Assembly: GCA_963969595.1 (NCBI GenBank)
Contig: OZ018408.1
Coordinates: 12,521,823 to 12,585,822, forward strand
Reading direction: 5' to 3'
DNA: 64,000 bases
Origin: Neckera pumila
Lineage: Eukaryota; Streptophyta; Bryopsida; Hypnales; Neckeraceae
Positions 33,809 through 46,681 of the stretch are shown piece by piece (the first letter of the stretch is position 1; each line of letters begins with the position of its first letter). Both the position numbers and the translations under genes were made by a program. The notes under the pieces are model-generated. The model was not told the DNA's origin and did not search any database. It was given only the letters and a program-made list of their open reading frames with translations.

Positions 33809-34655
33809 GGATGATTGCAATAAATACTTGTCCTATTTTCTATCACATGATCAATGCGAAAGTTATTTTGTGTCATAAGCATTGCAAAAATTAATGATTG
33901 AATGAATACAAAATTCAAAAGCAATCTTCCTCTAGAGAATAGATAATGTACTTCAATTTTTTCAATTTTTTCAAACTTAATTTAGTAGGTGACATTGAAT
34001 TTTAAATATTTGACACATATACGATTTTGGTGTTTTTAGTAAAATCGAGTACCTTTTTTGAAAAGTTACTTTGTCAAAAATAATTGGCTAATTCTTCTAA
34101 TAGAAATTCACCTTTTTAGGAGAGGGATTTCCAAAAATATGTTACAAATGTGTTTTATCTTGGTCTAAAATGTGCTATATTCAAGTTCAACTTATGTTGA
34201 ATTCAAAATGGTTTTTTAGTTCTAGCTTTGAATTTCCTTCTTTGCTCTTAGTTGGCAACAATGGCCACTTTTAAAATAAAATTTTAAGTGTATTTTCTAA
34301 TTTTTAAAAATAGAAATGTAGAAATCTCATTTTCTAGTGGAAATTGCAGCATGTGGCTCAAAAGAGTACTTTAGGGTACATAGAAAAATTCAATAGTATT
34401 AGTGGAAGCCTATAGCACCTCCAATTAAGCAATGTGAATTATTTTTGTGGCAAATTAAATATTACCATTCCTTCTTGTCATCCAATAATAAACACCAGGT
34501 GTTGTTAAAATAGTAGGTTTGAAATCCAATCAACCATCCAAATTTTATGTTCTATGCCCTCAATAATACTGAAGGTGACTTGCAGTACAAAAAGTACTAA
34601 AAAGGCTAGAAATAAAAAATGCAACAAATAGTATAAGTGTTTCTTGCAATCACCC
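33809..34655. mobile_element. family N element, copy 3 (about 847 bp)
   Basis: Left end GATGATTGCAATAAATACTT, right end (other strand) GGGTGATTGCAAGAAACACT. It is more diverged than copies 1 and 2. Three N elements occupy 32.3-34.7 kb nearly end to end. Confidence 0.65.
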
Positions 34656-34774
34656 TACACTATAATCTTTAGATTTCTAGTACAAAAGTTAATTCAGGTA
34701 TTGTAAGACACACAAATTGTATTATATCACATTTTTAAGCTAAAACAAAATTTATTTCCAAAACTTTAATGGCT

Positions 34775-35150
34775 TTAATCCCTAAAGGACTGAACACCGT
34801 TTTTTTTGGCAACAAAGCAATTTTGAGCAGTTCATTATGAATGGATTTTTTATTTTTTCTTTAAAAATTTACACAATATGTGTCCAAAGAGTAGCTTTAA
34901 GGCCTAACAATTTTCATAAATTTTGACTCCATAGTTAAAAGATTATTATATGATATGTAATTTTCATTGCTTGACGGGCATCCCAGGCAGCTCAAAAAAC
35001 TTCTTTGAAAATCACTTTTAAAAAAAAAATTGAAATTTGAAATTAGTTTTATAGATTTATATATATGTGGGAAGCTTTGAATCATTCCATTTTGACTAAT
35101 GAGATGAAAGTTATGAGGAGTTTTAGTTTGCGGATAGATATGGTTTGACA
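34775..35150 (+). mobile_element. TTAA-type element E, 3'-truncated (about 375 bp)
   Basis: Starts TTAATCCCTAAAGGACTGAA and follows the B2/C family through GGGCATCCCAGGCAGC and GTGGGAAGCTTTGAATC, ending in the same region as B1. A TAACCCCTAAAGGACC terminus of a different family begins 21 bp further on. Confidence 0.7.
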
Positions 35151-35168
35151 TACTGATATGGGAAAGAA

Positions 35169-38100
35169 TAATAACCCCTAAAGGACCATATGTTCAAATT
35201 GCAAACAATAGATGAACACAAGCATGTCTCATGTATACATAATTTTGGTTTTTTAATCCATCTAAATATTAATAAATTCTTGGTTTAGTTCTAATACATT
35301 TGTACAATATTCCTTTGCCCCAAATAGTTTTGTGGTTTGAGAAAACTAGTTAAAATAAATCTCAAATTTTGTCAAAAAATGGTACCATGCACTTACAATA
35401 TGTGATACGTACTATGTGTTTGAAGTATGTGTGCCATTACAATATTGTACCGTGAGAAATTGTTATCTACATATTTATTTTTTTAATGCAATTTCATACT
35501 CAGCTTATTTTAACAAGTGTTCTCAAACCACAAAATTATTTTTGGGTAGAGGAGTATGAATCTTCACAACTTCATTTTGCAAATCTTCTATAACTCAAAG
35601 GATTTAAGTATATTTGATCTCAAAGAATAACTTTATAAATTAAAAACTGACTCTTCAAAAATTAAATTAAATGTAAATCTTAAGAAAGCAAAATAATTAT
35701 AACCTAAATTTTTGAACTCAAGAAAAAAAAACTTTTGTAAAACTACAAGTATACAACCTGTTATGAATTTTAGAGGGAATTTTTTATTTTTTATTCCAAA
35801 TTTTATTAAAAATATTAGTATGTGTAGCAAATGATTTAATCATATGACTATAATCTATAGATTGTAGTTACAAATATGGTTTATAAATCATCATTGATCT
35901 ATTATTCTAAGCTACATTTTGTGATACATCTCCTCGATTTTGGAAATCTAGACTACTGTTGATCCTTGAGGGGTCAAGAATACTTACACCAACTTGTTTC
36001 ATTATTTAATAATAGAGTTTAGGTTTCATTGGAGTCCAACCAAAGAAAGACAATTTTAGATGCCCTATATTTCAACCTAAAAGATGGTCTTATTCATTGT
36101 CAATTTTCTCATTGATTTATTGTCATTTATATTATTCCCTTGTAGAATTTGCAAAGGTCAAATTTAGGCTCAAATTATAATATTGACTATTGATGACCAA
36201 AAATTCATTCTTTCATCCATCTAATTCTTTTAAGATTCTTGTATAAATTAGTTCTCTGGCTCATGTACGGGATATAATACCTACAAAAGTACAACCTCAC
36301 ACTCAACAACTAATTGACTAGTGGCGCTCTTTGAAAATGCCCAAAAAATCCTTAATAGACAACTTCGATAAATAATCTGGATGATAATCTTTAAAAAATA
36401 CCTTAATTAGAATTTAAAGTTTTAGACCTATTAAAAAAAATAATCCTTGTAAAAATCACTACACAAAATGATTCAATTAGTTCAAACCAAATTTATTTGT
36501 TTTATTTCATTTTTTTAGAAATTAATTTTGTTTTTATTTGTTAGTAGCTATTGAAGGTTCTATATAAGATAATGTCAAGCATTTTCTTTTCCATAAACAC
36601 ATTTAAACTTTAGAAATAATTGTTTATAGTAGGATAATGAAAAAAAAAAAATTTGTATGTCTTTCACTAATTGAATTAACTTGACTAATATTCAAGTCAT
36701 AATCAATTTATATCCCATTGTGCCTATAGGGACCAAAATGGATTTTGGATAGGCTTCTCCGGTCTCAATTTTTGATGGGATTTATTGAAACATTTCCTTA
36801 AGAGAAAAACAATATATATCTTGGAATATTTATTTTATTTTAATTGATGTGCTAAAGAAAAATTTATGTCATCCTAAGCACAAAATAGGATTCACCAGTC
36901 AATAAAAAAAATCTACAAAAAATTGAAATAAATTTCTTGAGTTTTTTCTATATAGATTATATTTTTGTCTTTGTCTAAATGGAAAGCTTTGTTTCATTCC
37001 ATTTGGATTAGTGATGTGAAAATTTATGGAGCTTCTTGTTTTGTGGGCAATCATAGCATCTTTTTGAGAAAATGAATGTAATGGATTCAAGTTTGAACTC
37101 AAATTTCAAAATTTTCAAAAAAGAAGAAGTTCTAGACAAGGTTTATCATGCTTGCTAGAGCAATCTCACTGTTGGGGATTATTGTATCTGAATTCCATCC
37201 TAATGCTACTCATAATTTATTTTTTCTTTCAGTCTCATACATACTTTAATTTAACAAATTTTGAATCCCTAATAGATTAGGCATTCAAATTTTGAACAAT
37301 GGATGAATATCAACACATCCCAAGTACACAAAAATGCATTTTTCCATCCATCATTTTATTTTGAAAGATTCTTGTGTTAGTTCTTTAATATTTATATGGT
37401 ATAGATTTTAAAGATTTTGCTTTGCAAATATTCTATAATTCAATAATTCAACAAATATTGGTAGTTTAGCCTTAAAAAAATAACTTCTTTTAGTTCAAAA
37501 AATGATCCTTCAAAAATGATTTGAAGAAAAAAAGTACAATAAAAATCTTCAAAAACTACTATGATTAGCCTTTCAAAAACTACTATGATCTACTACAACC
37601 GATTTTAGAAGGAATTTTCAATTTTTGACTTTTAATTTTATTGTAAAATATTGGTTTAGGTATTTGTTGATCTAACCGTATGGATGTGATCTATAAATTG
37701 CATTTTACAACTATTGTTTAAGAATCATCATTAAAATATTGTTCTAAGTTGCATTTTATAGTAGATCTTCACAATTTTGGAAATTTGGACAACCCTTTGG
37801 TCCTTTAGAGGTTAGAGCGTAACATTTTGAACTTAAAGGAAAAAAATCTAATCAAAATCACAAATATTCAATCAATAATTATTTTTGAGGAAATTTTAAT
37901 ATTTTGCTTCAAATATTATTGAAAAAAATATTGGTTTGTGTATTAGTTGATCTAGTTGTATGGATATAATCTATGGATCATATTTTACAACTATTGTTTG
38001 AAAGTCATTAAAATATTCTTCAAAGTTGCATTTTATACTACATGATCACAATTTTGGAAATTTGGACTCCTCCTTGGTTCTTTAGAAGTTAAAGAAAGAA

Positions 38101-38685
38101 AATTACATGTATGTTTTTTTTGTTTTTTTCCTTAAACTTTCAATTCAATCCTCTAATATAGAAATTTTTTAATTCAATAAGAGTAATGCAAACATTTAAA
38201 CATTGAAGATTCAAAGTCTTATAATCTAATCATACAAGGTACAAAAAATTTATTTTCTTGAAATGCAAATATCTTGCAATTTATCTTGTCAAAGTTTCTG
38301 AAATTTCTCCCACACATTTTTGTATTAGTTTAGTGCAAGATCTTATGGTTAAACGTGCAAGAAAAATAAATTTTGAGTTTTTTTTTCTTTGCAATAAAAT
38401 TGGCAGTTTTGAATGCATTTTTATTATAAAAAATAAGGCCTTGGGATCTGGGTTAACGGTTTATGGAGTTTTGAATCACTAGTTCAAAATTTGTTGATAA
38501 AAAAGTGGTTAGTGCATAGTAGTTATAGATTTGATCTATGGATCAACGTATCCCAATTTACAACTTTTGTTTGAAAGTCGGTGATTAAATATTTATTTAA
38601 GTTTAACCTTATAACACATCTTTGACATTTGAACTATTCTTGATCTTGTTTGTTGAAAAATTGAAACTTCATCGTGGAAAAACAT
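35169..38685. repeat. segment K, copy 2, containing two K-family elements
   Basis: The block matches 10490-12775. It holds element K2a (about 35169-35977; ends AACCCCTAAAGGACC and, reversed, TTGACCCCTCAAGGATC) and element K2b (37261-38092). After 38092 the match resumes (TTTTCCTTAAACTTTCAATT; later TATAACACATCTTTGACA). Non-coding and very AT-rich. Confidence 0.65.
37261..38092. mobile_element. TTAA-type element, family K (832 bp), present only in block copy 2
   Basis: It lies between TTGAATCCCTAATAG on the left and CTTTAGAAGTTAA on the right. The paralogous site in block 1 (about 12225-12240) reads ACAAATTCTTAAAGAATGG, one TTAA and no element. An internal end-like motif at 37795-37810 (GGTCCTTTAGAGGTTAG) suggests it may be composite. 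Confidence 0.65.
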
Positions 38686-39061
38686 TTTGTCACTTAGATT
38701 ATAGCATAAAAATTTCAAGCTAAATTGGAAAATGTTATGAATGCCTATATTTCCTTAAAAAGGGCATACTTTCAAACAACTTATAGAATTTTGGAATTGA
38801 CGTAGCCTAAAAAGAGACCAAACTTCTTCTCATCCATGCACCTTTAACTTTGTTGTACACTTGGGACTCAATAAAAAACAAAAGTTTGAAACACTCTCAT
38901 TAATCATGCTTGGACATTTCAAAGCTCTTGACCAATGAGAGTGCTCAAAATATTTGATTGTAGTTTGGCTCTAAGTGTAATAGGCCCCATAGTTAAACCT
39001 CAATTTTAGTACAATCTAGCTTAAAGAGCTTCATCAGTTCACTCAAACCTTCATTGCATGG

Positions 39062-39631
39062 TACTCTCTCCATCCTAAAATGACCTTCATATTGGCCTTA
39101 ATTTTATGTTCCAGAATGATCTTCCTACTGTACTTTGTGACATTGCAAATTGATCAAATTTGGTTTTTAGTTGCTATTTGGGACCAACAAAATAACTCCA
39201 AGTAGTAGTTATCTCTCCATCTATGCAATCATCAATCAAAAGACAAATGAAATGACTGAAGGGGTCAATCAACATTGTTTGTTCTATTTTTGGCATCTCT
39301 TTGAGTGTTGTGCAATTGAAAGAAATGAAACTCATGGAGGCAGAACAAATGTCTACATATGGTCTTGGGCACATACTAATTCTCTACAAAATGACGACCT
39401 CGCACTCAACAATTAAGTGCCCATTGGTGCTCCTTGAAACTACCCCCAAAATTCCACATTTTAGTACTTCCAAATTGCACTTTCAAAAGAGCTCCAAAAT
39501 TCAAAGTTTTGAGGACAATAGGAGTGCATTGGACTCAACTTATAGCACAAGATGGGTTTTTTAATGTAATTTTTAGCCTTAATCTAAAATATTTTGTCCA
39601 AGAAGAAGATCATTTTGAGATGGAGGGAGTA
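39062..39631. mobile_element. Stowaway-like (Tc1/mariner) element (570 bp)
   Basis: Ends TACTCTCTCCATCCTAAAAT and, on the other strand, TACTCCCTCCATCTCAAAAT match the well-known Stowaway terminus CTCCCTCCRTYCCAAAAT. TA is duplicated at both borders. The interior shows no transposase. Confidence 0.85.
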
Positions 39632-40249
39632 GTACTTTCTAAGCAATGGCGTTTGTATTGCCATCACCTAACAATGTTACTACACACTTTGCTGTAACAG
39701 ACAAGGATAGCCTTTCGTTTGGTCCCTTGCTAGACCAGCAAAAGTAAATTTTGTTAAATTGGTGCAATTGCATTAAAATGGCACAAGGAACCTAAAGCAA
39801 CTACAAAGAGGAAATGATTTCGAAAGGTGGGATGAGGTGTGCATGTGGAAATGCAAGCTTGCGGTGGTGTACTGTCCAGCTGAATTACAAATTTTTGGAT
39901 CCTCCTAAGATTAGGAGAACTTTGGGAGGCCTGTGCATGCTCAAAAATGAACAGAATTTCAAATTTCGAATTGCGTTGAAATTGCACTAAAGTCCATTTT
40001 ATCATTGTTACAAACACACATATGTAATTGAAAATCATACAAGTTTTTTTTATGTTTTCTATACATTATGTACTATCTAGTATTGCCAACATTTGTGAAA
40101 ATTACAACGTGTATTCAGTGGTACATATAAGAAATGAACCTTCACTATTGCTTTAGAGATACTTAATTTCATATTACTCGAATTGTTTGTATGATTTCTT
40201 TCTTCTTCTTCACCCAAATGCAAAAAACTGTGACTCTCTTCCAAAGAAT
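39632..40249. other. no gene; diverged copy of half of the next foldback
   Basis: 39840-40020 contains AATTGCGTTGAAATTGCACT and AAATGAACAGAATTT, related to one arm of the foldback at 40250-40688. Nothing else was recognised. Confidence 0.35.
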
Positions 40250-40688
40250 CTCTATGAAATGGTAGATAGTGTATAATAGGAATCCAAACTATTGTATGAT
40301 TTTAAATTATTCCTTTTTTTACTTGTTATGAAGTTGAAGTGCACTTCATTGTGGTTCCAACGCAATTTGCGGTTTCAAAATCGGTTCATATTTTAGCATA
40401 CTAGAGCTTCCTAAAGTTGTTGAACTTTTTAGTGAACACTAAATGAAAAATTCGTAAATGAGTTGGACTGGACTGTACAGTGGGGTACAATTCATTTACA
40501 AATTTTTCAATCAAGCTTCACTAAAAGTTCAACAACTTTAGGAAGCTCTAGCGTGCTAAAAATGAATTGCTTTGTAACCCGCAAATTGCATTGGAATTGC
40601 AATGAAGTGCACTTCAACTTTGTAATAAGTGAAAAATGAACAATTTAAAATCAGACAACAATTTGGAACTATCTACCGTTTCATAGAG
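40250..40688. mobile_element. large foldback element (439 bp)
   Basis: Arms of about 200 bp: CTCTATGAAATGGTAGATAG at left and CTCTATGAAACGGTAGATAG from the right end, continuing through GAAGTTGAAGTGCACTTCAT and CTTCCTAAAGTTGTTGAAC to a loop of a few dozen bp near 40470. A single-arm relative follows at about 40865-41105 (GATGGTAGATAGTGCAC and ACTGCACCCCACTGTAC). No coding sequence. Confidence 0.85.
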
Positions 40689-41344
40689 AACCGTTAGAAA
40701 ATAGTCAAAGATTTTTTGCAATGTGGTGAAGACAAAGCAAGAAATGATCCCAAAAAATCAAGTAGTATGGAAGGAAGTGTCCCTTCAACAAATACAAACT
40801 CTCATTGAAACATGCCCAATCAAATGCTAGTTGTAATTTTGGCAAAGGGTTGTGCCACTAGATGGTAGATAGTGCACAAAAAACCTCCACACAACGTTGT
40901 ATGATTTGACTTTCACATGTACATATTTATAATGATCATAAAGCACTCTTCTCTACAATTCCAATGTAACTTGCGGTTCAAAAATCGGACCATTTTTAAG
41001 CATGAAATGACTTACTAAACTTTTTGGACTTTGTAGTGAAAATTGTCAGATGCAGAATGCGTAAATGAACTGCACCCCACTGTACAATGTTGTGGATGAA
41101 TGCAATGTGTATATTAAATTGCATATCTATTGGCACAAGACACCCAATGCAAATGTCAAAATGGAATATGGAACACTGCTAATTTAACCAAATTGACTTC
41201 AGTAACTTTGCACCCACCATATATGAAACTCTTAAAAGTGGATCTCTTTTCTTTCTCTGAACTTATTCAGAAGTCCAAGAGGCATATTCAAGTGATGTGC
41301 ACATGAACTCCTGAATCCTGACTTCTACAAGATAAAATGTTGAT

Positions 41345-42765
41345 CTCAAACTTGGTGTATGGACCACAGCAATCACTCTCCAGATTCTTGAAATGATGAT
41401 CTTCTTTTGTGATTCCAACTGAATCGACCATGACTGGACCTTTGTTATCATGGACAAAAGTAAAATTGAAAATTCACAACGTGCATCATTATATCTTCAG
41501 ATTTCCAATTGCTGAAAATGGGATGATCAAACAGTTTCTTTTTCTGAAAAATGAGAAAGGTTTATATTGAAGTGCTGTAAACCATCCTGCAGAAAACTTG
41601 TCCGATTCATTGAAAATTGCCATTTTTTTGAGTCCTCACATTCTAAATTTGTTGCACGTGTAGGCCAACGAGATTTAGGCATTGAGCGGTGAGACACCAA
41701 ACCAAGTGGTGTGCTTGGGCAAAAGAAAGCATCATAGACCACTAGTTAGAAAAGAATCTCCCTTGTATCAAAGATATGTAGAGTAAGTGTCACTCGTACC
41801 AACTCTTCAAAGTCAATTATCGGATCTTAAGCAAACCGACTCTTCATTTGCGCCAATTACTTGTTGGTTGGAGTTCACCAATGAACATTTCTATCATAAT
41901 CTAGAGAGGTTAAACGAAGAGATGCAGTGGTTTGACCACATATTTGCAGCAATTTCACTTCAATATTTCCTGTGGTTTTGCACTTGGCATGTTGTAAGTG
42001 ATCATTGACATAACCCTTTTCCGTAGATTTCCATTAGAGCTGGGTATCTTTTAGCAAATTCCTAAGCTGTGGAAAATGCAGTACCTTCAATGTGCCTGAG
42101 TAAAGAATGCACTGAAGCATCTCATTGCAAAACTTGACATCCGTCAGCTCCGCGTGTTTACTTCTAGCGTTGAACATCACAACACCAAAACAAAACGATA
42201 TCCGAGATATAAATCTACTAAAGTTGTGGTACAATCAACTGAAGCTACATTTAAGCGGCACAAAAAATGACAGCCATCACTTCTGCACAAATAGAGGGGC
42301 AATTTTTAACATGTGGGTCTCGTATCGTAATGCACATCTGTTTTTATTTTCCTACCTCTTGTTTGTTTGTTTGTTTGTGCAATACAGTCTAGAAGTCAAA
42401 CTGAAGCCTGAGAAGGTGTTCTTCAAAGTTAAAGAAAAATTTACCAAGATAAGCTCGCAATAAGCTCAGATCAGGGGCCTCGAACACATCACTGCGCACA
42501 GATTCAAAGTCTTCTATGTAGCAAGTCTCTACCCTAACTTACATGCATATCTCTTGATGCAGTTGCTAGTAACCTTACCCTTCAAGGTCTGACTTAGATA
42601 GCTGAAAAAGAACTGAATATTAAGCTAACGTGACCCATGCCATTCCCATCAGATCCTAAAGCCTCTCTGCAAGAGTCACTCTATTCTCAAGGCTGATTTT
42701 TGAACCCCCAAAATGATAGATTAGAGGTTTGACAGTAAAGCTCCGTCAAAGCTTTTAGGCTGGAT
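41345..42765. repeat. segment M, copy 2: decayed gene-like block
   Basis: Matches 14690-16805 and about 19540-19690. Plus-strand remnants read TNEHFYHNLERLNEEMQWFD and on to WHVV before GTAAGT (41880-41998), then VKNALKHLIAKLDIRQL, VFTSSVEHHN and onward (42103-42270). Minus strand 41450-41300 also has an open stretch (GPVMVDSVGITKEDHHF), conserved in the other copy. I do not recognise the family. Stops interrupt both copies at different places. Confidence 0.55.
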
Positions 42766-43304
42766 TCTGCATGAAGGTTCTATCTAGGATTCAATTATGC
42801 GTTGGCTTAATACTAATTACAAATCCAAGTCATAGAGTCTACCTCCAAAAGGAAGCACCAAGGATAGCACATGCTACTTAAACATTTGTGGTTTAGCTAG
42901 TAGAACTTACCCCAGAAGACTCTTCATTCACGCTAGTCAGAGTTAGTCTTCTTCTTGGTCTTCATACGTCCTTTGCCATGCCACACCTTTTTGCAAGCTT
43001 TGTAACATCCTTCCACATTCCTGGAAATTGCAATCGGTCACTATTAGATTATAAGAAGATATAATAACAAAAAAAACATCTGCTCTCTCACTACTCTCAA
43101 AATAAGTAAGAGAAGGAACACGTTGATCAACTCCTATTGAAGAAGGAAAACTAATTGATTGACATACTAGTTAAAATGGCACAATAAAGAGGCAGCACTT
43201 TCCAGATGTTGTCTGAAACCTCGGATCTACACCTGCCCAGTCCTTGTCTTAAGATATAATATTTCGTTAAAACTGGCGTGATGAACTTGCCATACATCTA
43301 AGCT
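42766..43304. other. no gene recognised
   Basis: Continues from segment M without an open frame or splice pattern I can support. GC is slightly above the flanks near 42900-43050. Confidence 0.35.
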
Positions 43305-43800
43305 TAAGGTAGAACAATCCATCCAAGACAAAAAAACCCATTTTAGGTACCTAGGAAATGATCCATTATAGTTTACTTTCAATATATGAGGTTTAGGCTA
43401 CATTGGATTGAGCTAGTGGCCACAATCAATGTCTTGGTAATGCTAATGGAGTGATTAGTAACTGCAATAGGAATTTTCAGCTTTTGAGTGTAAGTTCATC
43501 ACAGGAAGTAACTTTTTAAAGCTTTTATGTAGTGGCTATGTTAGAAGATATTGTGACAACTTTAGGTGAGTAAGATGACCATTATGGATACATTTTTTGT
43601 TGGTCTTGTGGTAGTCTAAAGACTCTTTTGGGCTATGATGGGTAGGACATTTCAAAAATTTGTAACAAATTCATACTTTGTTGAAAAAATGCACTTGCCG
43701 TTTTTCCTGCTTGTCTTTATTTGCAGGAATAATTTAAAAAGTTCAACAATGGCATGAGGACAAATTCCTAATTCTGCCCATGATGGATTGTTCTACCTTA
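43305..43800. mobile_element. TA-flanked MITE, family H-like, variant ends (496 bp)
   Basis: Ends TAAGGTAGAACAATCCATC and (other strand) TAAGGTAGAACAATCCATC are identical over 19 bp. The part near the right end, CAACAATGGCATGAGGACAA, is the reverse of GTGCCCTCATGCCATTGCTG in family H, so it is a relative in opposite orientation. TA lies at both borders. Confidence 0.8.
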
Positions 43801-45884
43801 CACAAAGCTCCAAAACTACGATTGATATCCGTATTAGGTTACATGCCTTGAAAAGCACCAAAGTTGTGGAGTTCTCCCAATTTAATGAATTTGATGTTTA
43901 AGGGCAGATTTTCATGCACCTAGAATTGGCCAAATTATGCACAGAAGTTAGAAGAAAAATGGATTCTACATAGAAGTATATAATGGTTGTAAGAGGAGAA
44001 TTAAGATTTTGGAGAGAGGCTCATAAAGAGCAAAGGAAGCAAGTTTCCTACTTCTGGAAAACTATTTTTAATATTGAACTTGATCCTTTTTATTGCTCTT
44101 AGTTCAACAATAAGGCAAAGCGACTCCTAAAATGTACTTTATCCACCTACTCACACGGAAACGAGAGCATTGTGAATCTCAACAAAAGTAACTCAGACTC
44201 TTAAAAACTTAGAAATTCAATTTCCAATTGTAAAACAACATGGAAATTTACTATTTTAAAGCAATTACAAAAATATAACAATTTCACTAAAATGACATTA
44301 TTAATCATTTTCGGAGCTTAGGTGTGTAGTGACTATGGTCGTGCAAAATAAATATAAGATAATCTTGCCCATTATGATTCATTTAACTAATTAAAATACC
44401 TCAAATATAAGATAAAGATGATTTATATTTTATAGAAAGACAAATCTTAGTGTATAAAAATTGCAAAAAAAAACTTGTTTTTTGTACTGAAAATTGTATT
44501 TTTAATGAATTTTCAAAGTGAAAACTTCAAAACAATGAATAGGTCAAGGCTATGAGCATCTCAAAGAAATCCATATATAATCAAAGACTATTTAACTTGT
44601 AGTTTATAAATGAATATCCTTGAGTTGCCCAAAATATATTCTTAACCTACATGTTAAAGCACGTCCATAATGAATGCAAAATTCAATCTAAATTGTCCAT
44701 TTCACTAGATAATTTACAAATTGTTGAACCTCTTCTAAATAGGCTTATTAATATTGATTGGGTTGGCTTCAATCCATACCCCCTTTCTTTGGTCGACTTT
44801 TTGCATAATTTCTAAGCAAAATGCAGTGAGTTCAAATTTTTCATTAATCTTTCATTGTTTTACTAGTGTTGTTATTAATTGTCATAATTTTTATGTTTGG
44901 CCGCCAATTGGCAATGTTTCTTATTAATCCAAGAAATGTAGAAAGATTTGCAAATTGTGGATTGTCCAATATAACATTTTCATTGTTGAAAGTGACTATT
45001 TTCAATTAGTTGCCCTAAGTAATTAGCAACTCAATGTGTAGGGGTGAATTTGTACTATCTTCTATTTGAATTGATAAAAGAAAATGAAGTGTTAATGGTT
45101 AGAAAAATTCATGTATTTTCAACCAATTTCCACATCATTAGAGATTTTTCAAAGGACCATTTAAAGCACATGCAGTCTTGTGTTTTGACCCTTCTAGTGA
45201 AGAGAAATAAGAAGTTACTTGCTCAATTCTCACTTCAAACAATCATAACTAATTCTACGGAGCTCTAAAAATTATGTGACAAAGTGTCACCGTCATCATT
45301 TCATTTTGTCTTGCAATGAAAATTCTCCACATAATTTTTTACTATACATATGCAGCTCTAGCACTAGAAGGTCAATTTGAACACCCTCTTACTTAGTACT
45401 ACTATCATAGAATGCAGAATTTGAGTATGCCTATTCAAGTTTGATTTATTGGTGAGGGTGCAAATTAGAGTCACCTACAAAACTAGTTTCAATACAATTG
45501 TTTTTTTTGGACTCATTACAATACACATAACATTCAATAGCAGTTACAACAACTGCCTTCCCACGGGCAGAATGATGTGGAATATTCCACATCATTTCAT
45601 CTAAGGGTTGAAATGGTGTAGAATATTCCACACCCAAATTAGCTAAATGGCCACGCGTCATTATTGTCAGACTTCTACTCAGTGCCAAGGTCACAACTGC
45701 ACAATCAAGTTATTGGGAAATTGAACACCTTCAATTTAAACAATACATAAAAAACAGCTTTAAACAAAATGACAATTAATTCATAGAGGTCAATAATTTC
45801 AATGTTTGAATTCCCTCATATTGCTTTGTAAGCCATCCATGTTTTGTGATTTGGAATTAGAAGACAACTCTTTATGTACAACCA
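43801..45884. other. no gene recognised (2 kb)
   Basis: Uniformly AT-rich. A short near-palindrome with ATGATGTGGAATATTCCACATCAT lies at about 45571-45594, followed by GGTGTAGAATATTCCACACC at 45613. No terminal repeats or coding remnants were recognised. Confidence 0.4.
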
Positions 45885-46299
45885 CTCATAGTTAAGTCTA
45901 AGTAGGAATTGTGTTAAAATTGTAATTTTTGACCTCATTTAGGCATACTAGAATACATTTTTTCAAAAAAAATTGAACTAAAAAAAGGTAGGGAATCAAG
46001 TTGAGTTTCATCTCCAAAAATCAGTTTGAAATTTAAATCTTCCACTCAAAAGTTATGGACAAATTTCATAGAGGGATTGGAAAGGATTTTTTTTTAATAT
46101 TTTTATATATCCTCTTTGAAATTTGTCCATAACTTTTGAGCAGAAGATTGAAATCTCAAACGGATTTTTGGAGATGAAACTTAACTTGATTCCCCATATT
46201 TTTGTAGTTCAAATTTTTTTTTTAAATGTATTCTAATATTCCTAAATGAGGTCTGAAATTACAGGTTTAATACAATTCCTACTTAGACTTAACTATGAG
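45885..46299. mobile_element. large foldback element FB1 (415 bp)
   Basis: Arms of about 190 bp: CTCATAGTTAAGTCTAAGTA at left and the same read inward from 46299. They pair through CTCATTTAGG and AAAAATCAGTTTGAAATT to a centre at about 46090. The inner part (CAAAAGTTATGGACAAATTT) resembles the centre of the foldback at 55117-55495. No coding sequence. Confidence 0.85.
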
Positions 46300-46681
46300 C
46301 AATTGAGAAATTACAAACTCTAAATTACATATCCCACATGGGTTGTTCTACCTCCTACCACCCCAAGTGTACATAAAGAGCTTCTCTTCTCTACAAAAAC
46401 TCAAAATAAGTTATTGATGGCAAATTGTTAGATTTCATTGGTATAATACTCAATGGATTAATTGGATTTGACAAACCATCTATCTTTATAATTATTTGTT
46501 GTTTGTATATTTTGTCCTAGAATTAGCCAAAAAAATGGAGCGCACCATAAATGTACTGCCATTGTCTCGGTCTTGAAGCTTACAACAATAATATGTGGAT
46601 GAAATTCGTGGATGAGGACTCCGGACAGTAAAAGGTAGTCTCACTGAATGCTAATGAATGTTATGCAGGAATTTTTCAGCC
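46300..46681. other. MITE-like end, then no further kinase exon
   Basis: CATATCCCACATGGGTTGTTCTACC at about 46331-46355 resembles the end of the foldback at 53520 and the H-like element at 43800. The rest was searched for the missing C-lobe of the adjacent kinase fragment and none was found. Confidence 0.35.

Noticed and set aside
45571..45632. Palindromes with GGAATATTCCACATCAT
   Set aside because: Too short and without borders to call a mobile element; they could be protein-binding sites but nothing supports it.
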